Assembly (NCBI GenBank): GCA_907163375.1
Contig: CAJQUW010015338.1
Location: 2,501 to 66,500 of the forward strand
DNA: 64,000 bases
Direction: 5' to 3'
Source: Prostheceraeus crozeri
Lineage: Eukaryota; Platyhelminthes; Polycladida; Euryleptidae
Shown: positions 45,197 to 59,016 of the stretch, piece after piece
Layout: each line of letters begins with the position of its first letter
How positions within the stretch are numbered: the first letter of the stretch is position 1
The notes under the pieces: model-generated
The model's input: only the letters and a program-made list of their open reading frames with translations
Told to the model about the DNA's origin: nothing
The model's database searches: none
Made by a program: the position numbers and the translations under genes

Positions 45197-48100
45197 CTGA
45201 AAGAGAAGAAAGATTTGAATGAAATGGAAACGATAGCAACAACTGTTTACAGGGCACTGCAGACATTTCCATGTATTATTACAATGTACAAGCCATAGGG
45301 CAGTTAAAGTCATTTAAGTGATCTGTCAGACGCTCAGGAATATTAACCACTAGCATTAACAAAGAAAATCGACCGATATGAGATTTGCTAACAAGCTATG
45401 TAGTCACAAAAAGTCATGTGTCAAATGTAGTTTGCCCATCTACTTTTTAAACAATCGCAGAATTGAACAGGATGACAAAATGATTTATTACTAATTTATT
45501 GAATGCAATGTTTTGTGGTGTCGACAATGCTTTTCTGACATACTACACCTCAGTCGACATTTATGCGTGCATTTTTGATAATCTCCAACTATTAGCAATA
45601 CCTAATGCTTCACCACACAAAGTCAACAATTCAATGCAGCACAAAATTGTACAAAAAAACTCTATATAATTGCTTTGATGTCTGTGATTCGTTTTGTGAT
45701 TGCTGTCTTCCACATCTGAGAGAAATAGTAAATTTATTCGAGAGTGATGGAGTGGCTGTGAAAACGCAAAAACGAAGTGTACAAAGAGAAGCCAAATGGT
45801 CAACTTACATGAAATTCTAAATGTTACAGCGAACTTCCCAAATTAATCTCGACGATGGAAAATTCCACGTACAGAATAAAAGATTCTAGTATTGACCTTA
45901 ACGCAGTTGAGTTTGGACACGATCGCGCGATTTTATAAAACGCATTGATTGAAAGACGATTAACAACGATCTGATAATTATCGTCGAATTTTTGATCACA
46001 CAGACATTTCATTCGCGTAGTTAGCAATTGACCGTTCATTTTCTTTACTGAAGTCGCTCTTAGGGCGAAGCACGAATTTCAAGGACTCAGAAGTTCACTG
46101 CTGCATGAAACACTGCTTCAACTCGTCACTTTAATCTTGATGATGAACATGTGCATGTATTTTGATAAAACAAAGCAGTTCTTGCATTCCGTTAGTGAGT
46201 GCATTTTTGATATTCTATTAATGCGTATTTTGCAAGCATGATGATCAGCCATATTGATCAAAGATACCTTAAATATACATTTCATATCTAAAAGGAATGT
46301 GCTTCTTGATAAAGTCATACAATCATAGCGATTGCCGTGTCAGTTCGCCTGGTTCTCTTTCTGATATCCAACAAGGTCATGTTTCCTAGAACATAAAGTC
46401 ATATTTTCATCATTTTGGGTCATAAAAACCGAATACTAAAATTCAACCAGGGATGAATCAGGGCTTTCGCTGATAGACTCCACGCTTCTCAACTACGCCA
46501 TAATCGATCACGTGGATTGAACACAATAAATGGTCGCTACGCATACATCGCATTGACCGAATGTCAGTAAGGTCGATTGAAAAGTCAATCATTTTCCATT
46601 CATTGAAGTAACGACGAAGTCTGACTATTAAGTAATTATGAGTAATTGTTCGATGTTTTAGGATTTTTCTAATGACTACATTAATCTCTTCCTTTCCAAA
46701 CCGAGAAGTTTTCACCCTCATGTCTCGTGTTCGACTTACACAATCAAGGGAAATTCAAAATTGTTGTATAAAGATGACCAGCCTTTTGAAACCTGTTTAA
46801 TGACGTGAATGCTGCCTAAATGCACTGCGCGTCACATGACATGACCACATGCGAATATTTTCTGCCCATCTAATCAAGCATGTCAGAAATACGAGTATAC
46901 GTAGTGTGCATGTAGGAAGTCTAGATTAATACTTGGCTGAATGACATCGTTATCAAAACAGCTTGATGAAAGTGCCTCGCACAAAACTCGATTCCAATCA
47001 AACGATGGTTGACATATTACCAATCAATCTATAAGCAAATCAATGTCATTAATTCTGAGCTGACCATAAATACTGTTTTCAAAATTCAACAAACACGCTG
47101 ATTTAGCTCAAGATTACGATGATGGAGTAGACAAAATTTCTTTGTCTTAGTACTTTAATGAACTAATGCTTTGTTGTAGAAGTTAGTCGTGACACCTGAT
47201 CATCGTGTGTTAAAAGATTTTTTGTATAAACAAAAAATTTGGATTAAGGTCGCTTTGTCAAGCAAGGTTGGGCAAAAACTTGGTTCAAAACCCAAGCCCA
47301 AGTTTCAATAAATGAGTAGAATCAAGCAAGCGAAGTACATTCTTTGTATTATGTGGTGACATGAAGATTCTTTTATAGGCCAAAATTTCTATTGGGCCCA
47401 TGAGAAGTGTGGTATTAGTATGAAACGATTTTTGGATTACAATAACTGTAATAAGTAGCCTAAGTACACGCATTACGTTATAAAGTTTTCCTTTGGTTTG
47501 ACATACACTGCTATACTGACTACTGACAGTTCATAACAAAGCTAGTTGTCATTTCATCATTCAGAAATATAAAAGGACTTAATAATTAATTATTATAGCT
47601 GCGTAATGAGCGCATGGTTAAACATTTATAGAATACGAAATTGTTATGAATTCATTTTTGGATGAATGACGGATATCACAGAAAGCTTAAGGATGTGAAG
47701 ATATAAAATAAATAAAAATTCAATATGCACAAATGCAGCAAAATACATGTAAACTTACAAAAAATGCAATAAGCACGAACTTTCGATGCACGGGATTTTC
47801 AAAACCAAAATGTAACATCCAATCATCACAAGTACTTCATTTCTGATATATTATGTGAATTGAGTGGAATCTTGATTAAATAATCACACCTTTATGCTTT
47901 TATCATTTGTAGTTCTAAGAATCAAATCAGAATATCAATTTCATAACTTGATTTGTGCTGGTCCTATATGCAGCATTAATAGTACAGCAGACCCAAGTTT
48001 TGTATAGAAAACCCAAGGTCGCCATTATTTTTCAATTATTTTATCGCAATTGTTTTTGAGAACCAATAATTCTTTAAAACAACATTATTCATCGATATTG

Positions 48101-48204
48101 CACGCATAAAGTTCACCTGTCTGAAATCAACCCATACGCTTTCGCACGATTAATGATTCAGCCTCATGTTCAAATTTAAATAAATGAATGAACCTTGCTT
48201 GCAC
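45197..48204. other. STK33 intron, first part, nothing recognised
   Basis: AT-rich intron sequence without repeats or exons that I can support. Confidence 0.6.
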
Positions 48205-48408
48205 TCGGAAACACATTAGGCACGGGGCCCTTCTTCTCTGTGGACGAGTTGTCATTTACCCATTCTCATTCTTCTTGTGCTGGGCATTTAGCAAGAATGC
48301 AGAGAGTACCTAAATCAAAAGTCTTAAGTTTGACCCCGAACAAGATTTGAACTAAGATCTCCCGGACGCAGATCGAACACTCTACCACAAGGCCACAGCG
48401 CCGGTCAT
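48205..48408 (-). mobile_element. tRNA-derived SINE, different family
   Basis: On the minus strand, GGCGCTGTGGCCTTGTGG then TAGAGTG gives box A. GGGAGATCTTAGTTCAAATC holds a degraded box B. The body continues with GGTACTCTCTGCATTCTTGC then TAAATGCCCAGCAC, a type of conserved core seen in several invertebrate SINEs. It ends near 48205. It differs from the two SINE copies at 13 and 22 kb. Confidence 0.65.
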
Positions 48409-50310
48409 TAATAGAAAAACATCTCACAAAAGTATTTGACCTTCCTTAATCATGACGCTTTGAGCTAAAACACAACAAAATTCTCAGAAACTGAATCAAG
48501 TTCATTTTCTGGCAGTAAACATGAAAAATCTGTGACAGCGATGGAATGCCATTGATTAGCATCTCCAGAATCGATTTTTCTGTCAAACATAAACGGTGAA
48601 ATCTGTTGTTTCAAAATGTCAATTTGCATGCATTGCCAACAGAAAACTTGAAATTACACCGTGAGTTCAGTTTACTTTCATAATAAGTCAGAGTTTCGAA
48701 CTTTCAACTCTTTCCGATACCTTGTCACTTCTCCAACGAGAACGTCAACTTGCGAACTACTAAAAAACAAACAATTCGATTTCCTGAATTTGATACAAAA
48801 ACTTGGCTGTTACCTCAGCAACGCTACACGAATCCCTTTCAACTGACATCGCTGAAATAAGCACAGCAGAGAACTATTTGACAAGTTGTGCGTGTGAAGT
48901 CAATATTAATGTTTTCCTTCTCAGCAATTATAAAAAGAAAATGAGTGAAAAACTACAGTTTTTGAAAACATGAAATGAAGACACACTCAAGCGTTTTGAG
49001 TCCTGCTCTAGGGTGATCACATAATAACTCTCGCCCCTGACGAATTTATTGAATATCTTTTAAACCAAGCAAGCTCTGGACACCAGATTTCTAACAGTTT
49101 ACTTTCTACGTAATGTTCAACTTTAGATTGAAGGAAAATAAATTTGGCACAATACTTTTGACGTGAGATCTATTTTGAAATTTGAATGATTGGAATATTT
49201 TGGCTGATTTCGGTATTCACTTCTAATGTATATTGCGGCATTAATTCTTAATAAGTTGAGATTACATAAAGGATTCTTCCTATCAATACAAAAATGTTTA
49301 CAAATGCAAAGTTTTTGAATCTGAAATTGCATGCTTATTATGTATTCATGTTTATTCATTATGTACTTATTTTTAAATTAAATTTGCACTTCTTAGCGTT
49401 CTGCATCTAATCAGCAATTATTGAAGATTTTCAGAATTTGCTGCTTTTAGCCTCAGAGTCTCGATGAAAGTTCATCGAATTGGGTTGTTTCTTCAGCTGC
49501 AGAAACTAAATGCTAAAAGTTATTCCATCATTCGGTAAGTGGAAGAACTTCGTCAACAAGTGAATGGACGCTACAATGATGTAGTCTCATAACGATCAAT
49601 AATCATCTCTTTATTAACCATCTTGACCAGATCTTTCGATTAGTGTATGTTATATTAGTTTTTCTTGTCATTTTCTATTTCAAATAGATGTAATGGAAAT
49701 TTGCTAAAATTTAGCGTTTTCTGACCTTTGACCTACACCTCAGCCTCACGAGACGCTCGGTTACTGACATGTTATCAGTCGCAAACCACAGCCACAGCAG
49801 GAAAGCACTAACTCAGAAATTTTATCATCTGACAATGTGTACCAATACCACAGACCAGTAGCGGATGGTTGCTGAAAAAATATCATTACATAACGGTACA
49901 CGAGAGAGTTCCGCCGTTCGCTCGCATTTTTCTTATTTGTTTCAAATAAATTTCCTTGCTCTTTCTCTCACTCTCAAGGCTTAATCAGCACATATTCGCC
50001 GTATGTTCTAACACCAATACAGATGTCGTGACTTCGATCATTTGCCTTAAACTTACTCGCCTTATTGCTCTCAGCCATACAGTAGACGTGTCATTGACTA
50101 ACTCACTAGAAAACAAGTTGCTTTTTTATTGAGTTACAACGTTTTGCCATGCAAAAGTACAAAAACTCATAAGTTCAACGAAAGTTGTTGATGATCAAGA
50201 AAAAGTCAAATTACAAAGGAGCTATTCCAATCACATACTCAATTTACGTTCAAGATAATTACTAAATACAAATTTTAAGGATACTTCAAGAGAACCAGAA
50301 AGGATTCCAT
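48409..50310. other. STK33 intron, nothing recognised
   Basis: AT-rich intron sequence; no gene or repeat seen. Confidence 0.5.
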
Positions 50311-51255
50311 TAGGGATCACATTACCGGGATCTCGGGATTAAGGCAATTTTAGTAGTAGTCGGGATCCCGCTATTGGGTTCTCGGGTTGATGCGGTGAAA
50401 TATTCTCTGATAATTATAGAACAACACTGTGGATTAATATAGAACAGAGCTGTGCATTATTTGACCATAAAAGTTGAATGAGATAGTTGCTGAGTGAAAC
50501 CCGTCAAATCTTTGTATCAATAATTCATCTTCCTTGTATCTAAGTCTGCATCAAATGCTTCAACATATGATCATGGTCTGATGAGGCCTAATCATAATCT
50601 TAAGAAGAAGGCAACCGAATGTGTTGTTAATTGCTGAAGTTTTAAAAACATGCATAAAAGTTTCATTGAACTCAGGTACACTATCATCGAAGGAAAGTTC
50701 ACACATTCGATAATAAAATAATTTCTCTTGATGATATAGTACGAGAAGAATTAATATCCAAATCATATTTTCTTTAATGATAATGCATGTCATTAGCATT
50801 TTCAATCGATTCATTTTTACTTGTTTTGTTGAAGATATGGATGCACATCGTACTATAAAGTACATGGCAATGTAGCCTAGATTAGTAATTAATCATCCCA
50901 TCCTAAGCGACAACCTATTATCAATGCATTTTGTCTCATATTTTCTGGTTAAACAATGTATTTAAACTACACCATTGTCACTTTTATGTAACTGTGAATT
51001 CATGCAATGCGAACAGTAGGATTATACTTTCGTGTCACCAGACTTGCTTAATCATGTTGTTAGTACAACTCAACGGCAGCAAATATAGAGCTGCCTTTAG
51101 CAAGTAATACAGCAAGCATAATAAGTGCCTACACGAATACTGCACGCGGAACACGTATGCATTATATGTTTTTTACAATACAATGATGCACTGAATACCT
51201 AGAAATTTCGGTCGGGATACCGGGATCAGAAATAGTCCGCGATTTGTGATCCCTA
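50311..51255. mobile_element. Possible hAT-like MITE with TAGGGATCACA ends and GGGATC/CCCGG motifs
   Basis: TAGGGATCACA at 50311 pairs with its complement ending at 51255. Just inside both ends are GGGATC- and CCGGGAT-type words (ACCGGGATCTCGGG, GTCGGGATACCGGGATC), a style known from some hAT ends. The 8-base flanks GATTCCAT and CAAACCAT match at only 5 of 8 positions, so a target duplication is uncertain. No transposase. Confidence 0.45.
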
Positions 51256-54200
51256 CAAACCATGTATACTACATGCATTTAAAATAACATACTTGTACTG
51301 TGGAATAGCAGCGAGATTTATGTCTCTCAGTGCAACCACATCCGTGGATTGTAATGAGCACATCTGGTTGACAAGCATACGCTCCTTGTGAAAAACAATC
51401 TTTGACCAGTGATAAGTTCGCACTTAACGTTGCGTAAGGTTGGCAATATAACGAAGGGCGTCTAGGATTCCACCACATTGTCAGTGTGACGTCAAGGACA
51501 AGCTAGTGGCGATGCCCCTCAGCTTCCCACAAGAGATGTTGAAGAGGGGTAATGATGAATACTGTGATAATATGATTTCAACAAGGATAGTGTGGGAAAA
51601 TCGTGTTCAACAACACAGACAGTGTTTTTTCTTCTCACTTCGTTAGCTGGTGCAGCAAATCCATCCATGAGACGACTACTTTTTTCACTATTAAAAATCA
51701 GAACACCTTTGTATTTGATTAACAGGAAGACTTCTATATTTTCAGTTGATTTCCTCATGAGTACTAGGCATTGCAATCCTAGGATTGAGTTAGTTGTCAG
51801 ACACTTTAACAGTAATTTAGCAGTTTCTGCTAAATTTTGTAGCTATTTCGAATATTTTTCAATCATTTTTCTTAGAATTACTAATTCAATATTGTGTATT
51901 TCAGCAGTGTCGAGTTGACTTGTAAACTTGACTTGTAAACTTGACAGTGTGTTTACGCCCTACATGCATTTCAATGATAGGTACAGGGACTAAGGGAGTT
52001 TCAGAAAACTGCAGGAATTACGCAATTATTTCTTAACCTCCCTATTTCGAGGCCGTCCTCCAATGCATCATTAGTGAGGGCCAAAACTAATGAATCAGCT
52101 CTGTGAATTGCTTGTTGCGGTGGGTGCATGTGGTGTTATAGCCTATGTGTTTCTAGATTGTGCTTGTATAAAGACGTTTGTTGGCCGAAACTGCATACTG
52201 CATCATACCGATGTAGCGCATGAGCGGGTAATACGGGAGATTTTCCACGTCTTACCAATATGTGTGTTTTGATATGATGGAAATGTTTGCTTTCTGAGAT
52301 AGCATACTTCAGCAAAGTTAAAGACATGCTTATGATGAAAGCATTTCATGAAAATCAATAAACTTGCAGGAAAGGATAAAAATGATGAGTTTCGTTAAAG
52401 AGTTCCACATTACCAAAACATACCCTATAGCCAATAAATTGGAGAGTTTGGCTCTTCTGCTTTCATATTTTCGAGAGGGATAACAGCTAAATAGATGTCT
52501 CCTTCATTTCAACTATATTTTAAATTTTTCCTGTATTCTAAACATCAAAGTTCATGCTAAAATCTGCCGAAATTCTTCATGCTGAAAATTTCCCCTGGAT
52601 TTTAATTGTAATGTCACATCTTTCAACTTCCTGACGAAGATTGAGGCAGTCTTCGACTTACTCCTGAAACCAATTGGAAAACCATTGTGTCACTATTATT
52701 AAATAGATTTAACAAAAATCTATCCTTTTCAATGGCTAAAATTCTTCGAAACGTCTTTGTGTGCTGTCTCGGATTGAGAAAAAATGGATAAATATGTTGT
52801 GAGAGTCAGTGTTGGAGTTGACGGGGGGGGGGGAAGTGGAGAAGTTCCCCTGCACTGTCTCATCTCCGGTACTGAAGAAATGCTCTCCTTCACCGAAGGG
52901 TGAGGAATATTTTCCGGCAGATAAGCCTTCCATTGCCTCAACAAGAATGATTGAAAATCAATCCATTGTTTTGTATTTGAGGCACATTAACATTGTAGGC
53001 CTAATTGCAATGAATTATAGAGTGATCCTCTGCGGAGTGTTTATTTTGATTTTTATATGCGTAGACCCACCACAGATTTCTAATTCACAAGGGTGGTGTC
53101 CACAGACCCAATTTGAAACATGCGGATTGTACTTGAATAGGAGAATCCCTAACAAGTATCAAAGTCGCATAACTTCCTTATCCAATTCATGCCTCAGCCA
53201 TTTTCAAAAATTATTCGCGGGCGTTCTGGGTGCGATGACGATCGAGTGGCACCACAAGAATCGAATGGATCTCCTTTTTCTTTTGGTCACAAATTTCACG
53301 ACTAGGGTAACGACGTTGACCAAAAACTTCCTGTCAAAATTCGCGTTTAAACGAACATTTGATGAAAGTGAATGAAGTGCCAGTAGAGCTTTCATAAAAG
53401 ACTAGTACATACAGATTAAAAAGTAAGTCAGATTCTGCCATGGTCAATCATGTTGTAAAACAAGCATTAGGTCTCTAAAACATCAACACAACACCTTCAT
53501 GTGTCAGTGAGGGTTCAAACATTTATCATCGCTTATCATTGGCGACAAACTCATTTGCAAATGTCAACACTGAGCCACACACCGCTCAACACATTCCTCG
53601 ACAACGGCTGCTGCAGTCGTGATGGACAGATTGAGCGGACTGATAGCTAATGATGCAAGCATGCGTCTGTTTCAATCATCTACAACTTTGTATTGTCCCA
53701 GAAATGGAGAATTGATAATGGAATGTGATGAGAAGACGTTTGCTCTCATCCAGACAGACTAGGAGTGTCTGCCAACCATCTCGGTCCCCATGTCAACCCC
53801 GTCAACCTTCCTACAACTCGGGGAAGATCCTCTGACGCTTGTTAAGCATCTCCTTTGGCCTACTCTTCCTCTCCTCGACTCCCACACAACACCAACAAGC
53901 AGAAATGAAATTCACGACTCAGTAACAATAACAAGGATCAAATTTAATTTCCATCTCAAAACAAAAATGAGAATACCGCAATTGAGGCGTCCTAACTGCC
54001 GTTGCCAATGCCAACTGGCGCCGTGAGACCGGATACTGCCGTTATAAGCTTGAGAAGTTGGATTGTGAAAATTCGATGCCTGTGAAGATCATTAACGTTT
54101 TCCTGACAAAACTAAATGACTGTGTAACCTGTCTTTCTGAGGGGAAATCGGATCAGTTCAACGGTGTCATCAAATGCTGAGGCAAACTGGTGACAATGAC

Positions 54201-54294
54201 AAATATTATCACCGCTAAAGATCGCTTCCATGAATATGATCGTTACACATCCAAGACGAAAATAACCGGTTTTTAAGAAAACGAAACGAGATTC
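51256..54294. other. STK33 intron, nothing firmly recognised
   Basis: A G10 run lies at about 52823. ACTTGTAAACTTG is directly repeated at about 51918 and 51933. An open frame of 188 codons (52809-53375) has no family features and starts without ATG. Confidence 0.5.
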
Positions 54295-56140
54295 AGGGTC
54301 ACTGGCTGGCTAAGATCAACAGGGAACAGCATCGGAGGTCATCAGAAAGGACTCAGGGTCACTGGCTGGCTAAGATCAACACGGAGCAGCATCGGAGGTC
54401 ATCAGAAAGGACTCAGGGTCACTGGCTGGCTAAGATCAACACGGAGCAGCATCGGAGGTCATCAGAAAGGACTCAGGGTCACTGGCTGGCTAAGATCAAC
54501 AGGGAACAGCATCGGAGGTCATCAGAAAGGACTCAGGGTCACTGGCTGGCTAAGATCAACAGGGAACAGCATCGGAGGTCATCAGAAAGGACTCAGGATC
54601 ACTGGCTGGCTAAGATCAACAGGGAACAGCATCGGAGGTCATCAGAAAGGACTCAGGGTCACTGGCTGGCTAAGATCAACAGGGAACAGCATCGGAGGTC
54701 ATCAGAAAGGACTCAGGGTCACTGGCTGGCTAAGATCAACAGGGAACAGCATCGGAGGTCATCAGAAAGGACTCAGGGTCACTGGCTGGCTAAGATCAAC
54801 AGAGAACAGCATCGGAGGTCATCAGAAAGGACTCATGGTTACTGGCTGGCTAAGATCAACAGGGAACAGCATCGGAGGTCATCAGAAAGGACTCAGGGTC
54901 ACTGGCTGGCTAAGATCAACAGGGAACAGCATCGGAGGTCATCAGAAAGGACTCAGGGTCACTGGCTGGCTAAGATCAACAGGGAACAGCATCGGAGGTC
55001 ATCAGAAAGGACTCTAGGTCACTGGCTGGCTAAGATCAACAGGGAACAGCATCGGAGGTCATCAGAAAGGACTCAGGGTCACTGGCTAAGATCAACAGGG
55101 AACAGCATCGGAGGTCATCAGAAAGGACTCAGGGTCACTGACTGGCTAAGATCAACAGGGAACAGCATCGGAGGTCATCAGAAAGGACTCAGGGTTACTG
55201 GCTGGCTAAGATCAACAGGGAACATCATCGGAGGTCATCAGAAAGGACTCAGGGTTACTGGCTGGCTAAGATCAACAGGGAACAGCATCGGAGGTCATCA
55301 GAAAGGACTCAGGGTCACTGGCTGGCTAAGATCAACAGGGAACAGCATCGGAGGTCATCAGAAAGGACTCAGGGTCACTGGCTGGCTAAGATCAACAGGG
55401 AACAGCATCGGAGGTCATCAGAAAGGACTCAGGGTCACTGGCTGGCTAAGATCAACAGGGAACAGCATCGGAGGTCATCAGAAAGGACTCAGGGTCACTG
55501 ACTGGCTAAGATCAACAGGGAACAGCATCGGAGGTCATCAGAAAGGACTCAGGGTTACTGGCTGGCTAAGATCAACAGGGAACAGCATCGGAGGTCATCA
55601 GAAAGGACTCAGGGTTACTGGCTGGCTAAGATCAACAGGGAACAGCATCGGAGGTCATCAGAAAGGACTCAGGGTCACTGGCTGGCTAAGATCAACAGGG
55701 AACAGCATCGGAGGTCATCAGAAAGGACTCTAGGTCACTGGCTGGCTAAGATCAACAGGGAACAGCATCGGAGGTCATCAGAAAGGACTCAGGTTCACTG
55801 GCTGGCTAAGATCAACAGGGAACAGCATCGGAGGTCATCAGAAAGGACTCAGGGTCACTGGCTGGCTAAGATCAACAGGGAACAGCATCGGAGGTCATCA
55901 GAAAGGACTCAGGGTTACTGGCTGGCTAAGATCAACAGGGAACAGCATCGGAGGTCATCAGAAAGGACTCAGGGTTACTGGCTGGCTAAGATCAACAGGG
56001 AGCAGCATCGGAAGTCGTCCTGAAGGACTCTAGGTCACTGGCTGGCTAAGATCAACAGGGAACAGCATCGGAAGTCGTCCTGAAGGACTCTAGGTCACTG
56101 GCTAAGACCAATAGGGAGCACACGGACTCAGGCATCGGGA
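54295..56140. repeat. 60-bp minisatellite, about 30 units, with 360-bp higher-order pattern
   Basis: The unit runs AGGGTCACTGGCTGGCTAAG, ATCAACAGGGAACAGCATCG, GAGGTCATCAGAAAGGACTC. Copies from 54295 are nearly identical. One unit near 55081 lacks four bases, and the last two (from about 55975) share GAAGTCGTCCTG before the array dissolves after 56100. A GGTTACTG variant occurs in pairs at 55193/55253, 55553/55613 and 55913/55973, exactly 360 bases or six units apart. One frame reads RVTGWLRSTGNSIGGHQKGL per unit and stays open for some 12 units, without evidence of being coding. It is intronic to STK33. Confidence 0.97.
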
Positions 56141-58298
56141 TGGAGATCAGCAGAGACCGGCATGAAAACTCTACACAAAAGGTTGAAATTAACGACATCA
56201 TGCACATTCACTTCATTCGATATATTTTTGTTAATATTTGATTGAAAAGAATCCTGCGTTACTTTATCTTCAAGAGCGGTGCAGAAATACATGATAGAAG
56301 TGCGGAGATGAAATCCGCCATCAAAGACAACATACTAAATTCCATTACGCGCTTTGAAGAAGATAATCTTCCTACAAACTGTTTAAGCCTTCTGTTTTGT
56401 AATTAGCCTCGGACAGTAGACATCGCCTAATGACTGACACGAGTGCTTTTGAAAGTGGACGGATGAGCGGCGATTATAGCTTCTCGGGATAGAAAGTATT
56501 GTTGCCTACCAAGTGCAATGTAGGTACACAGCTCCATCGATGACCAATGAGGGCAGAAGGCTTCCATGGATGCCGTTTGTCAGAAACTCAAACCGAAGCA
56601 GAGAAAAGTGAGGAATATATTTAGCATGCTGACAGGTCCACCGCGGACCATTAACATCCACAGACTCTCAGGGAGCCGTCTGTCTGCTTCTGGGAGCTGA
56701 TTCTACATGAACGAGGTAGAAGCACTACAATTTAAGAGTTTATATGAAATCTATTAAAGTGTAACTTAAGCCAGACAATTTCATATGACACATTGGATTT
56801 CATGGAAGACCGGACTAAATTTCCCGTCATAACTTCGAGATTTAGCCACTAAATGAACGAAATAAGAAAGTGCCTATACAATCGCAGAGAATGGATTATA
56901 ATAAGTGCAACAAACAAACAAGAGGGCATCACGCTATTGAACAAATCAATCTTCAGCAAAAGGAGACGCTAAATTGCTTATCATCGACTTTCAATCACCG
57001 ATTCAAAATTCAAAAGAAAAAGGAAACTGTCTCAATCCGTCAGGATAAATGTCCTCAACCGACCGTGATAATTTGCGGCAACTCGGGATTATCTGAAACA
57101 GTAGCATACACAACGTCTTCAAAACATTTCAGAGGTCCTTCACAACACGACTTTGTGGACTGAAATTGAGAAGCATGTTGGAGAAAAATTCTCTGCACTA
57201 ACCATAGCCGGAAAGAAGGAGTCATACCTTAAAACGCTGAATATCGGAGCCATATGCAGACTTTCACGGATGAATGTCTCTTGAAGTTCTGCGGAATTAA
57301 GGGTAAGATGACGAAAAATTTGTTGTTGTCAAAGTGAGGCTCAACAAATTCACTAAGTAACTCAAGATCAACGCCTTGAAGAAGATTCTGGCGTCAAAAG
57401 AATATACAGAATTGTCCAGTCCAAAGGAGTTGCAATCATACTCAGACGAGCATTCTCAAATCGCACACCACAGCTACAGCTACAGGTCATCAACGAGTTC
57501 GGTCACATAATAAAGCATTCACATTCTCGACAATGGTCATGTCATAAGAATCTCATAACATGTATTTTGTATTAGAAGGAGGTTCATATAAGTAGTAGGT
57601 TATATGAGTAAATAACAACCTTCTCATCACGAATTTACTGACGCATTAATGATATCAAATATGTCCTCCAATAAATCTCCGTAAAATTTCCGCTGATTAG
57701 AGTTGCACTAAAAATTTCCATGTGAAAATGATCACATTGAACAGTTTTGAAACAGTTTTGTGAGACGTTTGGGGAAATCCGGCAAATGAAATAACAAACT
57801 ACTATCAGGAATGACGAAAATACTCCCGGGTCAGACATGTAAATTTCATTGTTTAGGACTTTGCAAGAGATCCACCGATAACACACCAGTATCCCTCATA
57901 GACTGAAACCTGACTGTCGTAGAAAAAGAAGATGAAATCATGCAGAGCCTTATTTCACGATGGTAGATCTCCAAGAGATGTCAGCCAACACTTCACCATT
58001 TACATTGACGTTTCGGCCTATAACAGATATTAAACGCATTGAAGTGCAAAACCTCATAAATGTTCCGGGTGATTAAATAATCAGTATGTGAACTTCATGT
58101 AGGCGTACGTCTATTGACGTTCGACTTAAAGTGAATAACGCTAGAGATATCTGGACCATCATGAATGAACATGAATCGTTGCTTGCACATCAGTCTTCGG
58201 CTAAATCTCAATTCGCCATCAACACGTTTGGTGAAGACACGTTCGAATGACTATTCCTGAAGGCTTCGGATTCACATTTTCACACGCAGATTTCTAAA
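56141..58298. other. STK33 intron, nothing firmly recognised
   Basis: Parts near 56580-56690 and 57170-57300 read in a protein-like way for 30-40 codons but with stops and no known family. Confidence 0.45.
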
Positions 58299-58300
58299 TA

Positions 58301-59014
58301 CAGTAGAATCCACTTATAACGGACTCGGTTATAACGAACTCTCGGATATAACGTACTACTCGGATATAGCGAACTCTTTTCAAGGGTCCACAGAGCAAAT
58401 TTTGATTTTTTTACAACGTACTTAGGGATGAAAGTACTTAAGTATTCTGAATCATCGAAACGAAGCTGACACGATTCTACAAAAACTTGCTGCGTTTGAC
58501 GATGGCAGCAACAACTCTTGTCATTGGCTCGGAGGAGGACAACTTTTAACTGTCGAATCCGTCTAATGAGCAATCGATAGAAGTGAACTGGAATTAAGAC
58601 ATCGTCTGTGATGGTGTCTTCTTAACGCGTCACTGCTGTTCCATCGAATCTTCATCTGAGACTGTTTCGTGCATTAAGTCTATCCATTTCATCGCCAGAC
58701 ACCGTCAATCAGACATGGCCACTTCAAGCACTTCCATATCTCTTGAGAAGAAACAAATCATTGATTTCTCGAGTAGGCATGATCATACATGTAGGGCCAA
58801 GGCATACAAATACATGTACATGGTTTTATGGTGATGCATAGTGAGAATTAGCTGGTCATGATGGATAGGACCTTACTATTGCAATTGACAACTTAATTTG
58901 GTGCAGAAGTAGGCTTCAATACTTCTTATACAACTTGTTCTTGCACACCTCGGATATAGCGTGCCAATTTTTTTAGGTCCATTGAAGTACGTTATGAGTA
59001 AGTGGGTTCTACTG
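58301..59014. mobile_element. Tigger/pogo-like MITE, 714 bp
   Basis: CAGTAGAATCCACTTATAAC at the left pairs with the inverted right end CAGTAGAACCCACTTACTCA, then TAACG words on both sides. A TA target duplication flanks it (58299-58300 and 59015-59016). Repeated CGGATATA(A/G)CG words follow the left end, and one precedes the right end. Such ends are typical of Tigger/pogo elements. No transposase recognised. Confidence 0.85.
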
Positions 59015-59016
59015 TA

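Noticed and set aside
52809-53375. Open frame of 188 codons in the STK33 intron
   Set aside because: No recognisable domain, no ATG at its start, begins in a G-run region; length is unusual but not enough.
54835-55017. Repeat protein RVTGWLRSTGNSIGGHQKGL
   Set aside because: The frame simply follows the 60-bp minisatellite and is broken by stop-bearing variants; no start, splice or conservation evidence.
54295-56140. CRISPR-like array
   Set aside because: Units are contiguous 60-bp repeats without unique spacers, in a eukaryotic intron.
56580-57300. Protein-like short stretches
   Set aside because: Interrupted by stops in every frame and not recognisable.
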